Assembly (NCBI GenBank): GCA_017550335.1
Contig: JAFZPM010000014.1
Coordinates: 248,001 to 312,000 of the forward strand
DNA: 64,000 bases
Direction of reading: 5' to 3'
Origin: Paludibacteraceae bacterium
GTDB lineage: Bacteria > Bacteroidota > Bacteroidia > Bacteroidales > Paludibacteraceae
The notes beneath the pieces are model-generated. The model ran no database searches. It was not told the DNA's origin and saw only the letters and a program-made list of their open reading frames with translations. The number at the start of each line of letters is the position of its first letter. The stretch's first letter is position 1. Below, in pieces: positions 34,401-41,893 of this stretch. The translations under genes were made by a program, and so were the position numbers.

Positions 34401-35189
34401 CTAATCTTTGGGGTGGTCGTTACATAACTGATACATGACGTCATCCATCGATAATCTCTTATTCGCGAAAGGAACAAATAACGACAATGTGTCTCCCACA
34501 TGTCTTTCAAACTCACGATAGGTTGTTCCCGTATAGGTTGAATCTCCATATCGATACGAATACTTCAAGCAATACAAAGAGTCCATTACACTAACCTCTT
34601 CAATTTTTCCGTCGAAACTACGAATATCATCCGCCTTCGATATTTGTTCGAAAACACTTCGGAACTCACGTGATTTCCTTATCATCCGGTGATATCTTGC
34701 CAACGATTGCTCTTTCATCGCATGTACTTCCGCTAAATGAAAGGAATCATATTCCCTCCCTGATTTTAAACTATGAAGCATGCAATCCTCCATCATGTCA
34801 CAAACCATTGGATTCATCTCCAACCCATGAGAGGAGTAAATGGATCTCAGGGACGAGTAGGCATTGCCACCACACCATGGGCGGTGATAAACATCGGCTA
34901 ATATGATTTCACAAACGAACTGAACTTCACACGGACAATTCTTTTCACACAACCAATTATATGAACTAAGATCGCCTTTCGAGATGATATTCTCCTTCAA
35001 TTTGTTTATCTCAGCTATTTCATCCATTTTTTCTTGTAGGTCCTCCTTTTGACTCCACAAAAATGATATATAGATAAACAATAGCGCGATGATCACGCCT
35101 AGTAAAATAATTATCGAGCTTTTAACGTCGCTCATCTCTTCCTTTATAGAATCTGCCATATCGATTGTTTTATCATATCCATACTTCAC
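34401..35189 (-). CDS. Hypothetical membrane-anchored protein at the end of the island
   Basis: A 262-residue protein with a single hydrophobic segment near the N-terminus (about residues 26-44), then a coiled coil (QKEDLQEKMDEIAEINKLKEN) and a Cys-rich soluble part (CEKNCPCEVQFVC). No family is recognised. The gene is AT-rich like the rest of the island. It starts 5 nt after the LRR gene stop at a GTG; the in-frame ATG at 35159 is an alternative. The layout suggests a membrane-tethered partner or immunity-type protein; this is inference. Confidence 0.6.
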   Translation of the reverse strand: MKYGYDKTIDMADSIKEEMSDVKSSIIILLGVIIALLFIYISFLWSQKEDLQEKMDEIAEINKLKENIISKGDLSSYNWLCEKNCPCEVQFVCEIILADVYHRPWCGGNAYSSLRSIYSSHGLEMNPMVCDMMEDCMLHSLKSGREYDSFHLAEVHAMKEQSLARYHRMIRKSREFRSVFEQISKADDIRSFDGKIEEVSVMDSLYCLKYSYRYGDSTYTGTTYREFERHVGDTLSLFVPFANKRLSMDDVMYQLCNDHPKD

Positions 35190-35194
35190 CTTGT

Positions 35195-36022
35195 TTACGG
35201 CAAAGCATTCCTCTTTTTATTCTTTACCTGAATCACGAGGCTATCCATTTTCAGATCCCCGTCGCTTCTATCGTAAAATATTTTGTTTTCCGACCTTATC
35301 TTTTTTAAGTTTTCACATGAATATAAATGAAATTCCCTCATGTCATCGGGAACATATATCTCTTCAATATATGGATTCATTAGCGCATCAATTACCTTAA
35401 TGGAATCAGGGAATCTATACCATTTGTCCTTTTTCGCATAAGGATAAACAACCACTCTATCATCCTCATACAGCACTCCATCCCGAGTTTTGTAATGACA
35501 CGTACTATCACTCACCTCTATAGCCTCGATACTGACACATTTTTCCAAATGGCTACTATTAAAAACAGACAGATATTTAAACGAGAGCCGTTTTAAACTT
35601 CTGCAACCGTCAAAAGATCTAAGTTCAACGCCAAAAGTATCTGGGAAAGTAATGCTTTTAAGGTTGTCACAATTAGTAAATGATCCTACAAGCAACCTAA
35701 CTTTAGGGGGAATCGCCACACTTTCCAAAGAAGTACAACTACAAAAAGTGTTTTTCCCTATAAACTCCAATGAGGTGGGGAACTTTATCTCTTTCATTAA
35801 TTCGAAATGGCTAAATGAAAAAAATTGTATTCCTTTAATGCCTTCTTTTATCTCTACTCTGACACATTTATCCTTAAACTTATTTACGTCAAGATATTGG
35901 ATTGTCCCCTTACCCGTAATTATCAGAGTTGAATCCTTTTGCCTATAGGTGTATATGGCATGCTCCTGCGAGAAAGCGTTAAAGCACAAAAAGAATGTGA
36001 TTAAATATAATATATTCCTCAT
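35195..36022 (-). CDS. Exported BspA-like leucine-rich-repeat protein
   Basis: A 275-residue protein with signal peptide (MRNILYLITFFLCFNAFSQ) followed by irregular LRR_5-type repeats: IKEGIKGIQFFSFSHF, IKFPTSLEFIGKNTF, VAIPPKVRLLVGSF, ITFPDTFG, IKVIDALMN and YVPDDMREF. The frame is open upstream to an ATG at 36139 that overlaps the stop of the RHS fragment, but that extra 39-codon part does not look like an export signal. I read it as the remnant of another gene. It is co-oriented with the following hypothetical gene, 5 nt apart. Confidence 0.75.
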   Translation of the reverse strand: MRNILYLITFFLCFNAFSQEHAIYTYRQKDSTLIITGKGTIQYLDVNKFKDKCVRVEIKEGIKGIQFFSFSHFELMKEIKFPTSLEFIGKNTFCSCTSLESVAIPPKVRLLVGSFTNCDNLKSITFPDTFGVELRSFDGCRSLKRLSFKYLSVFNSSHLEKCVSIEAIEVSDSTCHYKTRDGVLYEDDRVVVYPYAKKDKWYRFPDSIKVIDALMNPYIEEIYVPDDMREFHLYSCENLKKIRSENKIFYDRSDGDLKMDSLVIQVKNKKRNALP

Positions 36023-36131
36023 CGTTAGTCTTTTTCTTTTAATTCTCCATCCTCCGAAAGACAATAGATTACACTTCTTCGTGACTATTTCACAGAAGTG
36101 TACTTGGGTTCTAGTACACCCTAAAATATCA

Positions 36132-36257
36132 TTATCCATTTGGTCTATTGTATTTTTTCTCGTACACCGCCATCACGATGCCCTGCGGGTTGCGCACGTA
36201 GTAGGTCGTCACAAATTTGTCCGTGCCGTTGGTCGTGTTCTTGTCGAGGAAAACCAT
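36132..36257 (-). pseudogene. RHS/YD-repeat core fragment 1
   Basis: A 41-codon frame whose middle reads VTTYYVRNPQGIVMAVYE, the signature just before the RHS-associated core of RHS/YD-repeat toxins. Its ATG overlaps the stop of Rpn tail 1 as TGATG, so it may still be translated by coupling. Only this small piece of the several-hundred-residue core is left. Its stop overlaps the ATG at 36139 of the extended LRR frame. Confidence 0.7.
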
Positions 36258-36514
36258 CACAGATTTTCAATTTCCTCTTTGGTGAGACCAGTCGCTTTGG
36301 AAATGGTTTCCACATCCACTCCCAACGCCTTGAGATTTTTAGCGCTACGAAGCTTCTCGTTTCGCTCGCCTTCTGCTCGTCCTTCTGCACGACCTTCTGC
36401 ACGACCTTTTCGCTCCGCAGTAGAGAGGACATTGCTGAAGTCCCAAAAGACCTTGAGACTCTCTTCGTACTCCGCACGGTCCATATTGGGTGAAACTGTT
36501 CCAGGCATGCACAT
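36257..36514 (-). CDS. Rpn-type nuclease C-terminal tail, copy 1
   Basis: An 85-residue protein that corresponds only to the C-terminal tail of Rpn/PDDEXK_2 (putative transposase-nuclease) proteins. It shows MDRAEYEESLKVFWDFS, three Gly-Arg-Ala-Glu repeats, then LKALGVDVETISKATGLTKE. The ~200-residue nuclease domain is absent, yet a promoter and a clean start codon precede it. Free-standing tails of this kind resemble the short antitoxin form made inside E. coli rpn genes. Alternatively it is simply a 5'-rearranged remnant. Confidence 0.75.
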   Translation of the reverse strand: MCMPGTVSPNMDRAEYEESLKVFWDFSNVLSTAERKGRAEGRAEGRAEGERNEKLRSAKNLKALGVDVETISKATGLTKEEIENL

Positions 36515-36540
36515 GTTTTTTCTTTTTTTAGTTAACTGAA

Positions 36541-36548
36541 CAAAGATA
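36541..36548 (-). promoter_or_regulatory. Promoter of Rpn tail 1
   Basis: Read on the minus strand, TATCTTTG fits TAnnTTTG and lies 26 nt before the ATG, behind an A-rich leader. All four Rpn tails have this element at the same place. Confidence 0.6.
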
Positions 36549-36698
36549 TAATTTTTTTCGGAAATAATGCAATTGGGGTTAAAGCATGAGGTTTCCTACC
36601 TAGATTTAAAATCAGACAAAATTCACCCACTAACATTTCATGAACGGATTCGCAACCTGTAAATGAAATAAGGAACAACCAGAAGCCCCACAAACTCG

Positions 36699-37004
36699 CT
36701 AAAACCTAAAACACAATATATCTTTAGAATATTTCCTATCATATACATATATATTCCAAATCGAAAAAAAAATTAACCCAGAAAGAATAACAAGAACGGT
36801 TTTTGCTTTTTTATTCTTATATATTTCAAATACTGACAAAACAAACGAAAGCACCAAAAAAACAATCTTTTCTGTGATTATAAGCATACCAAAACCTATC
36901 CCTGTGAACCTACACTCTAACATCCACCAAAGCACATTATATAACAAATTAAAACTAATGACATGAGAAGCCCATAGGACAAAAAAAGATATCAAATTCT
37001 TCAT
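36699..37004 (-). CDS. Small membrane protein, probable immunity-type cargo
   Basis: A 101-residue protein with three hydrophobic stretches (about residues 3-28, 37-62 and 68-90) and a short basic loop. No family is recognised. It starts 6 nt after the stop of a toxin-tail-like fragment (37011-37310), the typical spacing of a toxin and its immunity gene. Very AT-rich. Confidence 0.55.
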   Translation of the reverse strand: MKNLISFFVLWASHVISFNLLYNVLWWMLECRFTGIGFGMLIITEKIVFLVLSFVLSVFEIYKNKKAKTVLVILSGLIFFSIWNIYVYDRKYSKDILCFRF

Positions 37005-37010
37005 ATACCG

Positions 37011-37310
37011 TCATTTTTCTTGTTCAAGACACTTTTTCAAATAAAACTCATATCCTATTTTGGTAATATTCCAACGTAATTCTTTGGGAGAACAATCGCT
37101 ATTCTTCTGAAGTTTCCCATCACCATTTACCTTATAACGTTTAGAAGCCCAAATAGCCCCACGCAAAATAAAAAAATTATCATACGTTTTGCTATAGTCA
37201 GGATCTCCTCCAACTTTTCCATTGCCCCAATCTAATGCGCTGGCCCTAAAACAATTTCGGACGCCAATCGAAATATAAACGTCTTCTGTACTTGATATTT
37301 TTCTTTACTA
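37011..37310 (-). pseudogene. Orphan C-terminal fragment, possible toxin tip
   Basis: An open frame of ~100 codons without ATG. It reads FRASALDWGNGKVGGDPDYS, then SKRYKVNGDGKLQKNSD and ends in EFYLKKCLEQEK. It overlaps the 3' end of the upstream lipoprotein in another frame. The lack of a start, the coding-like composition and the membrane-protein gene that follows suggest the last part of a polymorphic toxin left after recombination. The toxin family was not recognised. Confidence 0.45.
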
Positions 37311-37809
37311 TATACAAATCTCCAACCTCGATGTCATAATTAACATACAGTTTCTTCGTCTGATAATACGACTCGCTGCTCTCAATGACGATTACAATAG
37401 AGCCACTTTCCCCATGTAAACTATCAGGAATTGCATAGGGTATATCAAGGGGGGTATATGTATGTAATTGATATGAATACATGTACGCTCTATACGGAAT
37501 CGGTTCAACACCATCTTTTTTTTTTGAAAACGAAAACGAGTTCAATTTTATCGCCGGGAAACTACTTGTATGCACTTCAAATTCGTATAAAAGTCTTGGA
37601 TATAAAGTGTCAGTACTATAAAAATCACGCTGTGTTGTAGCTATTTTAAACTCAAGAAGACAGCAACGAGACGTGTCTTCTGCATTATTATAATCATAAT
37701 CACGTGCTTTGTTTCCCAAATCATAAAGAATGTCACACGTCAAGCATCCCGAAAATAGGAACATGAAAAATATACATCCTAAAAAAATAAATAACATCTT
37801 CCTTACCAT
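37246..37809 (-). CDS. Hypothetical lipoprotein in the island
   Basis: A 187-residue lipoprotein with a hydrophobic signal and lipobox (FLFSGC) from ATG 37809, which is preceded by GGAGGAAAT. The upstream open frame reaches a GTG at 37845 inside the Rpn tail 2 stop region. The mature part is rich in Tyr and Ser and matches no family I know. It follows Rpn tail 2 directly and could use its promoter. Its 3' end overlaps the orphan fragment in another frame. Confidence 0.6.
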   Translation of the reverse strand: MVRKMLFIFLGCIFFMFLFSGCLTCDILYDLGNKARDYDYNNAEDTSRCCLLEFKIATTQRDFYSTDTLYPRLLYEFEVHTSSFPAIKLNSFSFSKKKDGVEPIPYRAYMYSYQLHTYTPLDIPYAIPDSLHGESGSIVIVIESSESYYQTKKLYVNYDIEVGDLYIVKKNIKYRRRLYFDWRPKLF

Positions 37810-37841
37810 ATCTCCATTTCCTCCATGCCTAAAGTACACTA

Positions 37842-38135
37842 TCACAGACTATCTATTTCCTTCCTAGTGAGACCTGTCGCTTTGGAAATGGTTTTCACAT
37901 CCACTCCCAACGCCTTGAGATTTTTTGCATTGCGAAGCTTCTCGTCACGCTCGCCTTCCGCTCGACCTTCTGCACGACCTTCTGCACGACCTTCCGCTCG
38001 ACCTTCTGCTCGTCCCTCTGCACGACCTTTTCGCTCCGCAGTAGAGAGGACATTGCTGAAGTCCCAGAAAACTTTGAGGCTCTCTTCGTACTCCGCACGG
38101 TCCATATTGGGTGAAACTGTTCCAGGCATGCACAT
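37842..38135 (-). CDS. Rpn-type nuclease C-terminal tail, copy 2 (six repeats)
   Basis: A 97-residue protein, the longest of the four Rpn tails. After the shared N-terminus it has six Gly-Arg-Ala-Glu repeats encoded by a 12-bp tandem repeat, then LKALGVDVKTISKATGLTRK. No nuclease domain is present. The stop overlaps a GTG of the next frame. Compared with copy 1, the coding sequence agrees along its whole length except for repeat number and a few substitutions. Confidence 0.78.
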   Translation of the reverse strand: MCMPGTVSPNMDRAEYEESLKVFWDFSNVLSTAERKGRAEGRAEGRAEGRAEGRAEGRAEGERDEKLRNAKNLKALGVDVKTISKATGLTRKEIDSL

Positions 38136-38160
38136 GTTTTTTCTTTTTTAGTCAACCGAA

Positions 38161-38168
38161 CAAAGATA
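38161..38168 (-). promoter_or_regulatory. Promoter of Rpn tail 2
   Basis: TATCTTTG on the minus strand, 25 nt before the ATG, with ATTG about 20 bp further upstream in the -33 position. Confidence 0.6.
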
Positions 38169-38197
38169 TAACTTTTTCGGGAACTAAACAATTGGGG

Positions 38198-38392
38198 TTA
38201 AAGCACGGGGGTGAGGGTGAAGGTGCCATTGCCCGATTCGCCACGCTTGTGCTCGTACACCGCCAGCACGTTGCCCTGCGGGTCACGCATGTAGTAGGTC
38301 GTCACTTTCTTGTCATCCGTGATCACGTTCTTGTTGGTTGCCGTTTGGGCGATGCGATGGGCCTTGGCGTCGTGGGGTGTGTTTTTCTTCAT
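38198..38392 (-). pseudogene. RHS/YD-repeat core fragment 2
   Basis: A 64-codon frame reading VTTYYMRDPQGNVLAVYEHK and FTLTPVL, again the segment just before the RHS core. Its start lies 21 nt after the stop of the ATPase gene and its end runs into the promoter of Rpn tail 2. In complete RHS proteins FTLTEQHLYGSSRLG-like sequence would follow, so the frame is cut exactly at the core. Confidence 0.7.
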
Positions 38393-38413
38393 GGATGCGA
38401 AATTAAGAATAAC

Positions 38414-40003
38414 TTAATTCTTAAATCTCGCTATCCTGCACGTATGTTCCTTCGTCTTCTCATCGTATCTGATGCCTACGAAGAGCAGGTCGCCCTTGTA
38501 GTGGTTCAGGGCTTGGCAGTAGTTTTTGTCCTTGATTTGTTGCAAGGCACTTTCCGCACTTTTGTTATGCTTCAGTTCGATGACCAAGGCAGGGATATTC
38601 GGCAGATAAGGAATCAGCACCAAGTCTGCGTAGCCTTTACCCGTGGGGAGTTCCTTCACCAATGTGTAGCGGGTGTTGGCATAGAAATAGGCCAAGCAGA
38701 TGGCGCTTTGGAAACAGTGTTCATCGTTGTAGGTCAGAGGGTTGGTCACCTCGGTGTGGGCGGCATCTAGCGCACGAGCCACCGCCTCCTCGTTGCCTTG
38801 GATGGTGTCGTCTAGGAGCTTCTTCGAAGCGTTGACCACCGCCATCACCTTCTTGTAGTCAGCGGAGTCCTCTATGGAGTTAATCCACTCGATACGCACC
38901 TCCTCGTTTGGTATGGAGCATGTCTTATCCTTGCGGTTGTAACAGAGATAACCCAAGTGGATAAGGTAGGTGAACACATTGTCTTTCGAGTTGACGCTCT
39001 CCATTGTGTTCTGGTATTTCAAGACATTGACCGGCACACTCCCGCCCGATATCATCTTGATCACATCCTGACGGATGCCTTCGAAATCCATGAGGATGTA
39101 GTCGCGAAGCGCCTCGAAAGAACCTGTGGCAGTCCAATAACTGTCAAATTCACGGTCATGGATGGCAGTGACAATAGAGAGCGGATTGCATACTCGGATG
39201 GTGTCAGACATCTTGTAACCGTCGTACCATCTGAGGCATTCATCATAGTCCATATCATACGTTTCGCACAACTCCTTCACCTCCTCCTCCGTGAAACCAA
39301 TCATGCCCGCAAACTGGCGCGGACGCAACATGGTATATTCCATAAACTCGTTCAGCTTGCTCTGCACTTTATCACGCACAATCGGGATGATACCCGTGAT
39401 GTAGGCAAGGGCAATGGCGGGACGCAATGTGGTATCCTTAAAGAGTCCGTTCAGAAAACTAAGGTAATCTTGAAATAATTCCTCTGGCACTCTCTCACGG
39501 ACCAAAACATCGTATTCATCGATGATGATGACGAATTTTTCACCCGTCTCCTTGTAAACCTTCAATATACAACTATCGATGCTTTTTTCTTTCTCAGAAA
39601 AATTCACATTCGTAAACTGTTCATGAAATTCTTCGGCAACACATTCGTCTATTTGACTGATCAGATTCTGATGTTCGTTTTTCTTCTTGGCATTTTGATA
39701 CCACCCGTTCAAATCCAGTTTGATGACGTTGAGCTTATTCAGATATTTATCATAATCAGGCACCTGTCCGATTTTCATCTGACTGAATATCTCATGGGTG
39801 TCGCACCCCTTCGAGTAGTAGGCAGAGATAAGGTTACCGACCATACTCTTTCCGAAGCGACGGGGACGGGAGATGCAGACAAAGTCTTCCTTAGAGCTGA
39901 GCAACTTGTTCAGCTCCGCAACGACCAGAGACTTGTCGATGTATATTCTCGTGTTTCTGTCGTCTTTAAACGCCTCCGCATTTGGATTCAGATATAAGCC
40001 CAT
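38414..40003 (-). CDS. AAA-ATPase-like protein with C-terminal PD-(D/E)XK nuclease domain
   Basis: A 529-residue intact protein. The N-terminal ATPase (AAA-ATPase_like, PF09820 type) has Walker A SRPRRFGKS (45-53) and Walker B FVIIIDEYD (157-165). The C-terminal domain (PDDEXK_9 type) has GYADLVLIP (Asp460) and VIELKHNKS (Glu476, Lys478), a full nuclease motif. These proteins are frequent, often multicopy, in Bacteroidales and human-gut species; their role is unsettled and may involve mobile DNA or defence. It is the only full-length gene of this size in the island, is less AT-rich than the cargo genes, and has its own promoter. Confidence 0.9.
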   Translation of the reverse strand: MGLYLNPNAEAFKDDRNTRIYIDKSLVVAELNKLLSSKEDFVCISRPRRFGKSMVGNLISAYYSKGCDTHEIFSQMKIGQVPDYDKYLNKLNVIKLDLNGWYQNAKKKNEHQNLISQIDECVAEEFHEQFTNVNFSEKEKSIDSCILKVYKETGEKFVIIIDEYDVLVRERVPEELFQDYLSFLNGLFKDTTLRPAIALAYITGIIPIVRDKVQSKLNEFMEYTMLRPRQFAGMIGFTEEEVKELCETYDMDYDECLRWYDGYKMSDTIRVCNPLSIVTAIHDREFDSYWTATGSFEALRDYILMDFEGIRQDVIKMISGGSVPVNVLKYQNTMESVNSKDNVFTYLIHLGYLCYNRKDKTCSIPNEEVRIEWINSIEDSADYKKVMAVVNASKKLLDDTIQGNEEAVARALDAAHTEVTNPLTYNDEHCFQSAICLAYFYANTRYTLVKELPTGKGYADLVLIPYLPNIPALVIELKHNKSAESALQQIKDKNYCQALNHYKGDLLFVGIRYDEKTKEHTCRIARFKN

Positions 40004-40017
40004 AGTCTTTTTTTTTA

Positions 40018-40025
40018 CAAAAATA
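40018..40025 (-). promoter_or_regulatory. Promoter of the ATPase-nuclease gene
   Basis: TATTTTTG on the minus strand, 14 nt before the ATG. Confidence 0.5.
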
Positions 40026-40101
40026 GAATTTATTTGGGATTTTACACTGATTGCATGAATGAATGTTTGCAGGGATTGGACTTCACATCAGGGGAAAATG
40101 C

Positions 40102-40219
40102 TTTGAAAGTAGCAAAAGCCCGGGATGCGAACTCGTTATAGCTCGGATCTTCCCTCAAGACTTCTTTGACCGGAAGAATCTTCATTTTGCCAAACCACAC
40201 CAACCGGCAATTGAATTTT
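40102..40219 (-). repeat. Diverged repeat R1, copy a
   Basis: 60 bp at 40102-40161 align with 40901-40960 at about three quarters identity without gaps, and CACCAACCGGCAATTGAA at 40198 continues the match at 40961. On the minus strand both copies encode VLRE-x-P-x(3)-EF-x(2)-R-x-F-x-TFK, so they are likely remnants of the same small gene. This copy carries 37 extra bp (about 12 codons) that are missing in copy b. It follows the stop of the small membrane protein. Confidence 0.6.
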
Positions 40220-40225
40220 TCCGTC

Positions 40226-40561
40226 TTAAAATCCCACCCAATGCGTATAAAGATAATCTATAAAATCGAAAACGAAACCTGACAACCACACAAAAAACAT
40301 CAATATTATTAAGTAAAAAGCATGGATGTGGGTCTTGTGCATACTGAATGCCGAAAAGAAAATCAAAAATATAGAGAAAAAAATGTATAGAAAAAATGTC
40401 ACGAAAAAGGGGAGAACTATATATATGCGAAGAGGATGTCTTTCTCCCAAGATATAAATAGAAACAGTATTGACATAATATTCAAAGCCAAATATAGTCA
40501 CAAGAATCCAAATGTATTTTGGAATTTTCGCTGTGTATTTTTTCAAACAATCAATAATCAT
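40226..40561 (-). CDS. Small membrane protein joined to Rpn tail 3
   Basis: A 111-residue very hydrophobic protein with three to four membrane segments (about residues 12-30, 43-68 and 78-100). No family recognised. ATG 40561 is chosen; a GTG four codons upstream is possible. The gene lies 23 nt after Rpn tail 3 and could only be expressed from that leader. Confidence 0.55.
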   Translation of the reverse strand: MIIDCLKKYTAKIPKYIWILVTIFGFEYYVNTVSIYILGERHPLRIYIVLPFFVTFFLYIFFSIFLIFFSAFSMHKTHIHAFYLIILMFFVWLSGFVFDFIDYLYTHWVGF

Positions 40562-40584
40562 ATCTATCCACACAACTGAATATT

Positions 40585-40758
40585 TTATTTATTTTTAGCA
40601 CTGCGGAGATTGGTTTCACGCTCGCCTTCTGCTCGTCCTTCCGCACGTCCTTTTCGCTCCGCAGTAGAGAGGACATTGCTGAAGTCCCAGAAGACCTTGA
40701 GACTCTCTTCGTATTCCGCACGGTCCATATTGGGCGACGCTGTTCCAGGCATGCACAT
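40585..40758 (-). CDS. Rpn-type nuclease C-terminal tail, copy 3 (truncated, two repeats)
   Basis: 57 residues: the shared N-terminus, two Gly-Arg-Ala-Glu repeats, then LRSAKN, after which the frame leaves the family and stops. The final LKALGVDV segment of copies 1 and 2 is missing. The upstream TTG frame extension (TKKN) lies in the leader, so ATG 40758 is the start as in the other copies. Confidence 0.7.
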   Translation of the reverse strand: MCMPGTASPNMDRAEYEESLKVFWDFSNVLSTAERKGRAEGRAEGERETNLRSAKNK

Positions 40759-40778
40759 GTTTTTTTTAGTCAACCGAA

Positions 40779-40786
40779 CAAAGATA
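40779..40786 (-). promoter_or_regulatory. Promoter of Rpn tail 3
   Basis: TATCTTTG on the minus strand, 20 nt before the ATG. Confidence 0.6.
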
Positions 40787-40900
40787 CAAATTTTTTATGG
40801 ACCAAGCAATTAACTTGATTTCCATCACTTTTTGATTCTACGAGTTCACATTTTATCTGTTACTGTCGCTGTCTAAATTTTGAGTATTATAGAAATATAC

Positions 40901-40983
40901 TTTGAAAGTGGTAAAAGTCCGAGCTACAAACTCGTCACAGCCCGGACCTTCCCGCAAGACCACCAACCAGCAATTGCAATTTT
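40901..40983 (-). repeat. Diverged repeat R1, copy b
   Basis: Pairs with the copy at 40102. On the minus strand it encodes VLREGPGCDEFVARTFTTFK. It lies between the lipoprotein cargo and the promoter of Rpn tail 3. Confidence 0.6.
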
Positions 40984-40984
40984 A

Positions 40985-41023
40985 TTAAGTTAGCAAATGG
41001 TTCTAAAAATGGGCAGTATTATA
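40985..41023 (-). repeat. Cargo 3' flank repeat R2, copy a
   Basis: About 39 bp (TTAAGTTAGCAAATGG and onward to GGGCAGTATTATA) match 41825-41864 with only a few differences. Both copies lie directly behind the stop codon of a cargo gene, so they mark a cassette border. Confidence 0.7.
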
Positions 41024-41039
41024 GTTATCATCAATTTAA

Positions 41040-41525
41040 TTATTCAGAACAAATTCTATCCATGTACCACTCCGAATCAAACGCTGAATACTTTTCAGCA
41101 TATAGGCTGTCATACATTAAATTAGCAGGTTTATAAAAATAATCAGTACATTTTCTTTCCCTTGATAATGCCACACGAATGTTACCTATGCTATCTACAG
41201 AAATAGCTTGAACAAAAATATCATCAATATCTTCAATGGCTTTAATTATTTTATTTTTGAGTTCAATATCTATTTCTTTATTAAAAACATAACCCCGATT
41301 GAAACTATGTGTAATAATGTATAGTTGATTTTTATATTGTATTATATGCGCGCCATTCCTTTTCCTTATAGTTAAATCACTATAAATACTATAATCAATT
41401 GAATTTAAAAAATCTACGATAGATGCATCATTATTAGATGAGCATCCCCACACTATAAAGGGAAGGAACGCCAAGAAAATTCTAATCTTCTTTTTTAATC
41501 TTTCTATACTTATGAGATTGTGCAT
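41040..41525 (-). CDS. Hypothetical lipoprotein overlapping an RHS fragment
   Basis: A 161-residue lipoprotein with signal peptide and lipobox (FIVWGCSS). The mature part is acidic and AT-rich, with IKAIEDIDDIFVQAISVDS and no family I recognise. Its ATG lies 44 nt inside the end of RHS fragment 3, in another frame. Such overlap is typical of a toxin gene and its immunity gene, so it may be an immunity lipoprotein whose toxin is gone; this is inference. Confidence 0.6.
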   Translation of the reverse strand: MHNLISIERLKKKIRIFLAFLPFIVWGCSSNNDASIVDFLNSIDYSIYSDLTIRKRNGAHIIQYKNQLYIITHSFNRGYVFNKEIDIELKNKIIKAIEDIDDIFVQAISVDSIGNIRVALSRERKCTDYFYKPANLMYDSLYAEKYSAFDSEWYMDRICSE

Positions 41526-41799
41526 GAAAAATTCCTTTTTTTATTGATTTCTGATCATCCGGAGAATCTAGTTGCGATTCATATCCATTTTCCCCTGATT
41601 GGAGGTGCTGCTCGGTGAGGGTGAAGGTGCCATTGTCCGAGTCTCCATGCTTGTGCTCATACACCGCCAGCACGTTGCCCTGCGGGTCGCGCACGTAGTA
41701 GGTGGTCACACTTTTCTCTTTATCCGTTGCCACATTCTTGTTAATCACCGTCTTCGAGATACGGTTGCCCATAGCGTCATTATTTACATTCATTTCCAT
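41482..41799 (-). pseudogene. RHS/YD-repeat core fragment 3 fused to a short tip remnant
   Basis: A 105-codon frame. It opens with NDAMGNRISKTV, then TTYYVRDPQGNVLAVYEHK and FTLTEQHL, the RHS pre-core segment. The core itself is missing: after TEQHL the frame goes straight into about 40 unrelated residues ending in SHKYRKIKKED. This looks like an internal deletion between the RHS pre-core and the last part of a toxin tip, leaving the overlapping downstream lipoprotein gene in place. Confidence 0.7.
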
Positions 41800-41824
41800 G
41801 TCTGCTAATTTAAGTTTTATTTTC

Positions 41825-41864
41825 TTAACTTAGCAACTGGTTCGAAAAAATGGGCAGTATTATA
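41825..41864 (-). repeat. Cargo 3' flank repeat R2, copy b
   Basis: Second copy of the flank at 40985, here between the stop of the large membrane protein and the start of RHS fragment 3. Confidence 0.7.
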
Positions 41865-41893
41865 CCATTTTACTCATTCTATGAAAATAAAAA

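Noticed and set aside
37959..38033. Short tandem repeats that could suggest a CRISPR array
   Set aside because: The 12-bp units are contiguous without spacers, in frame and code Gly-Arg-Ala-Glu inside an Rpn tail.
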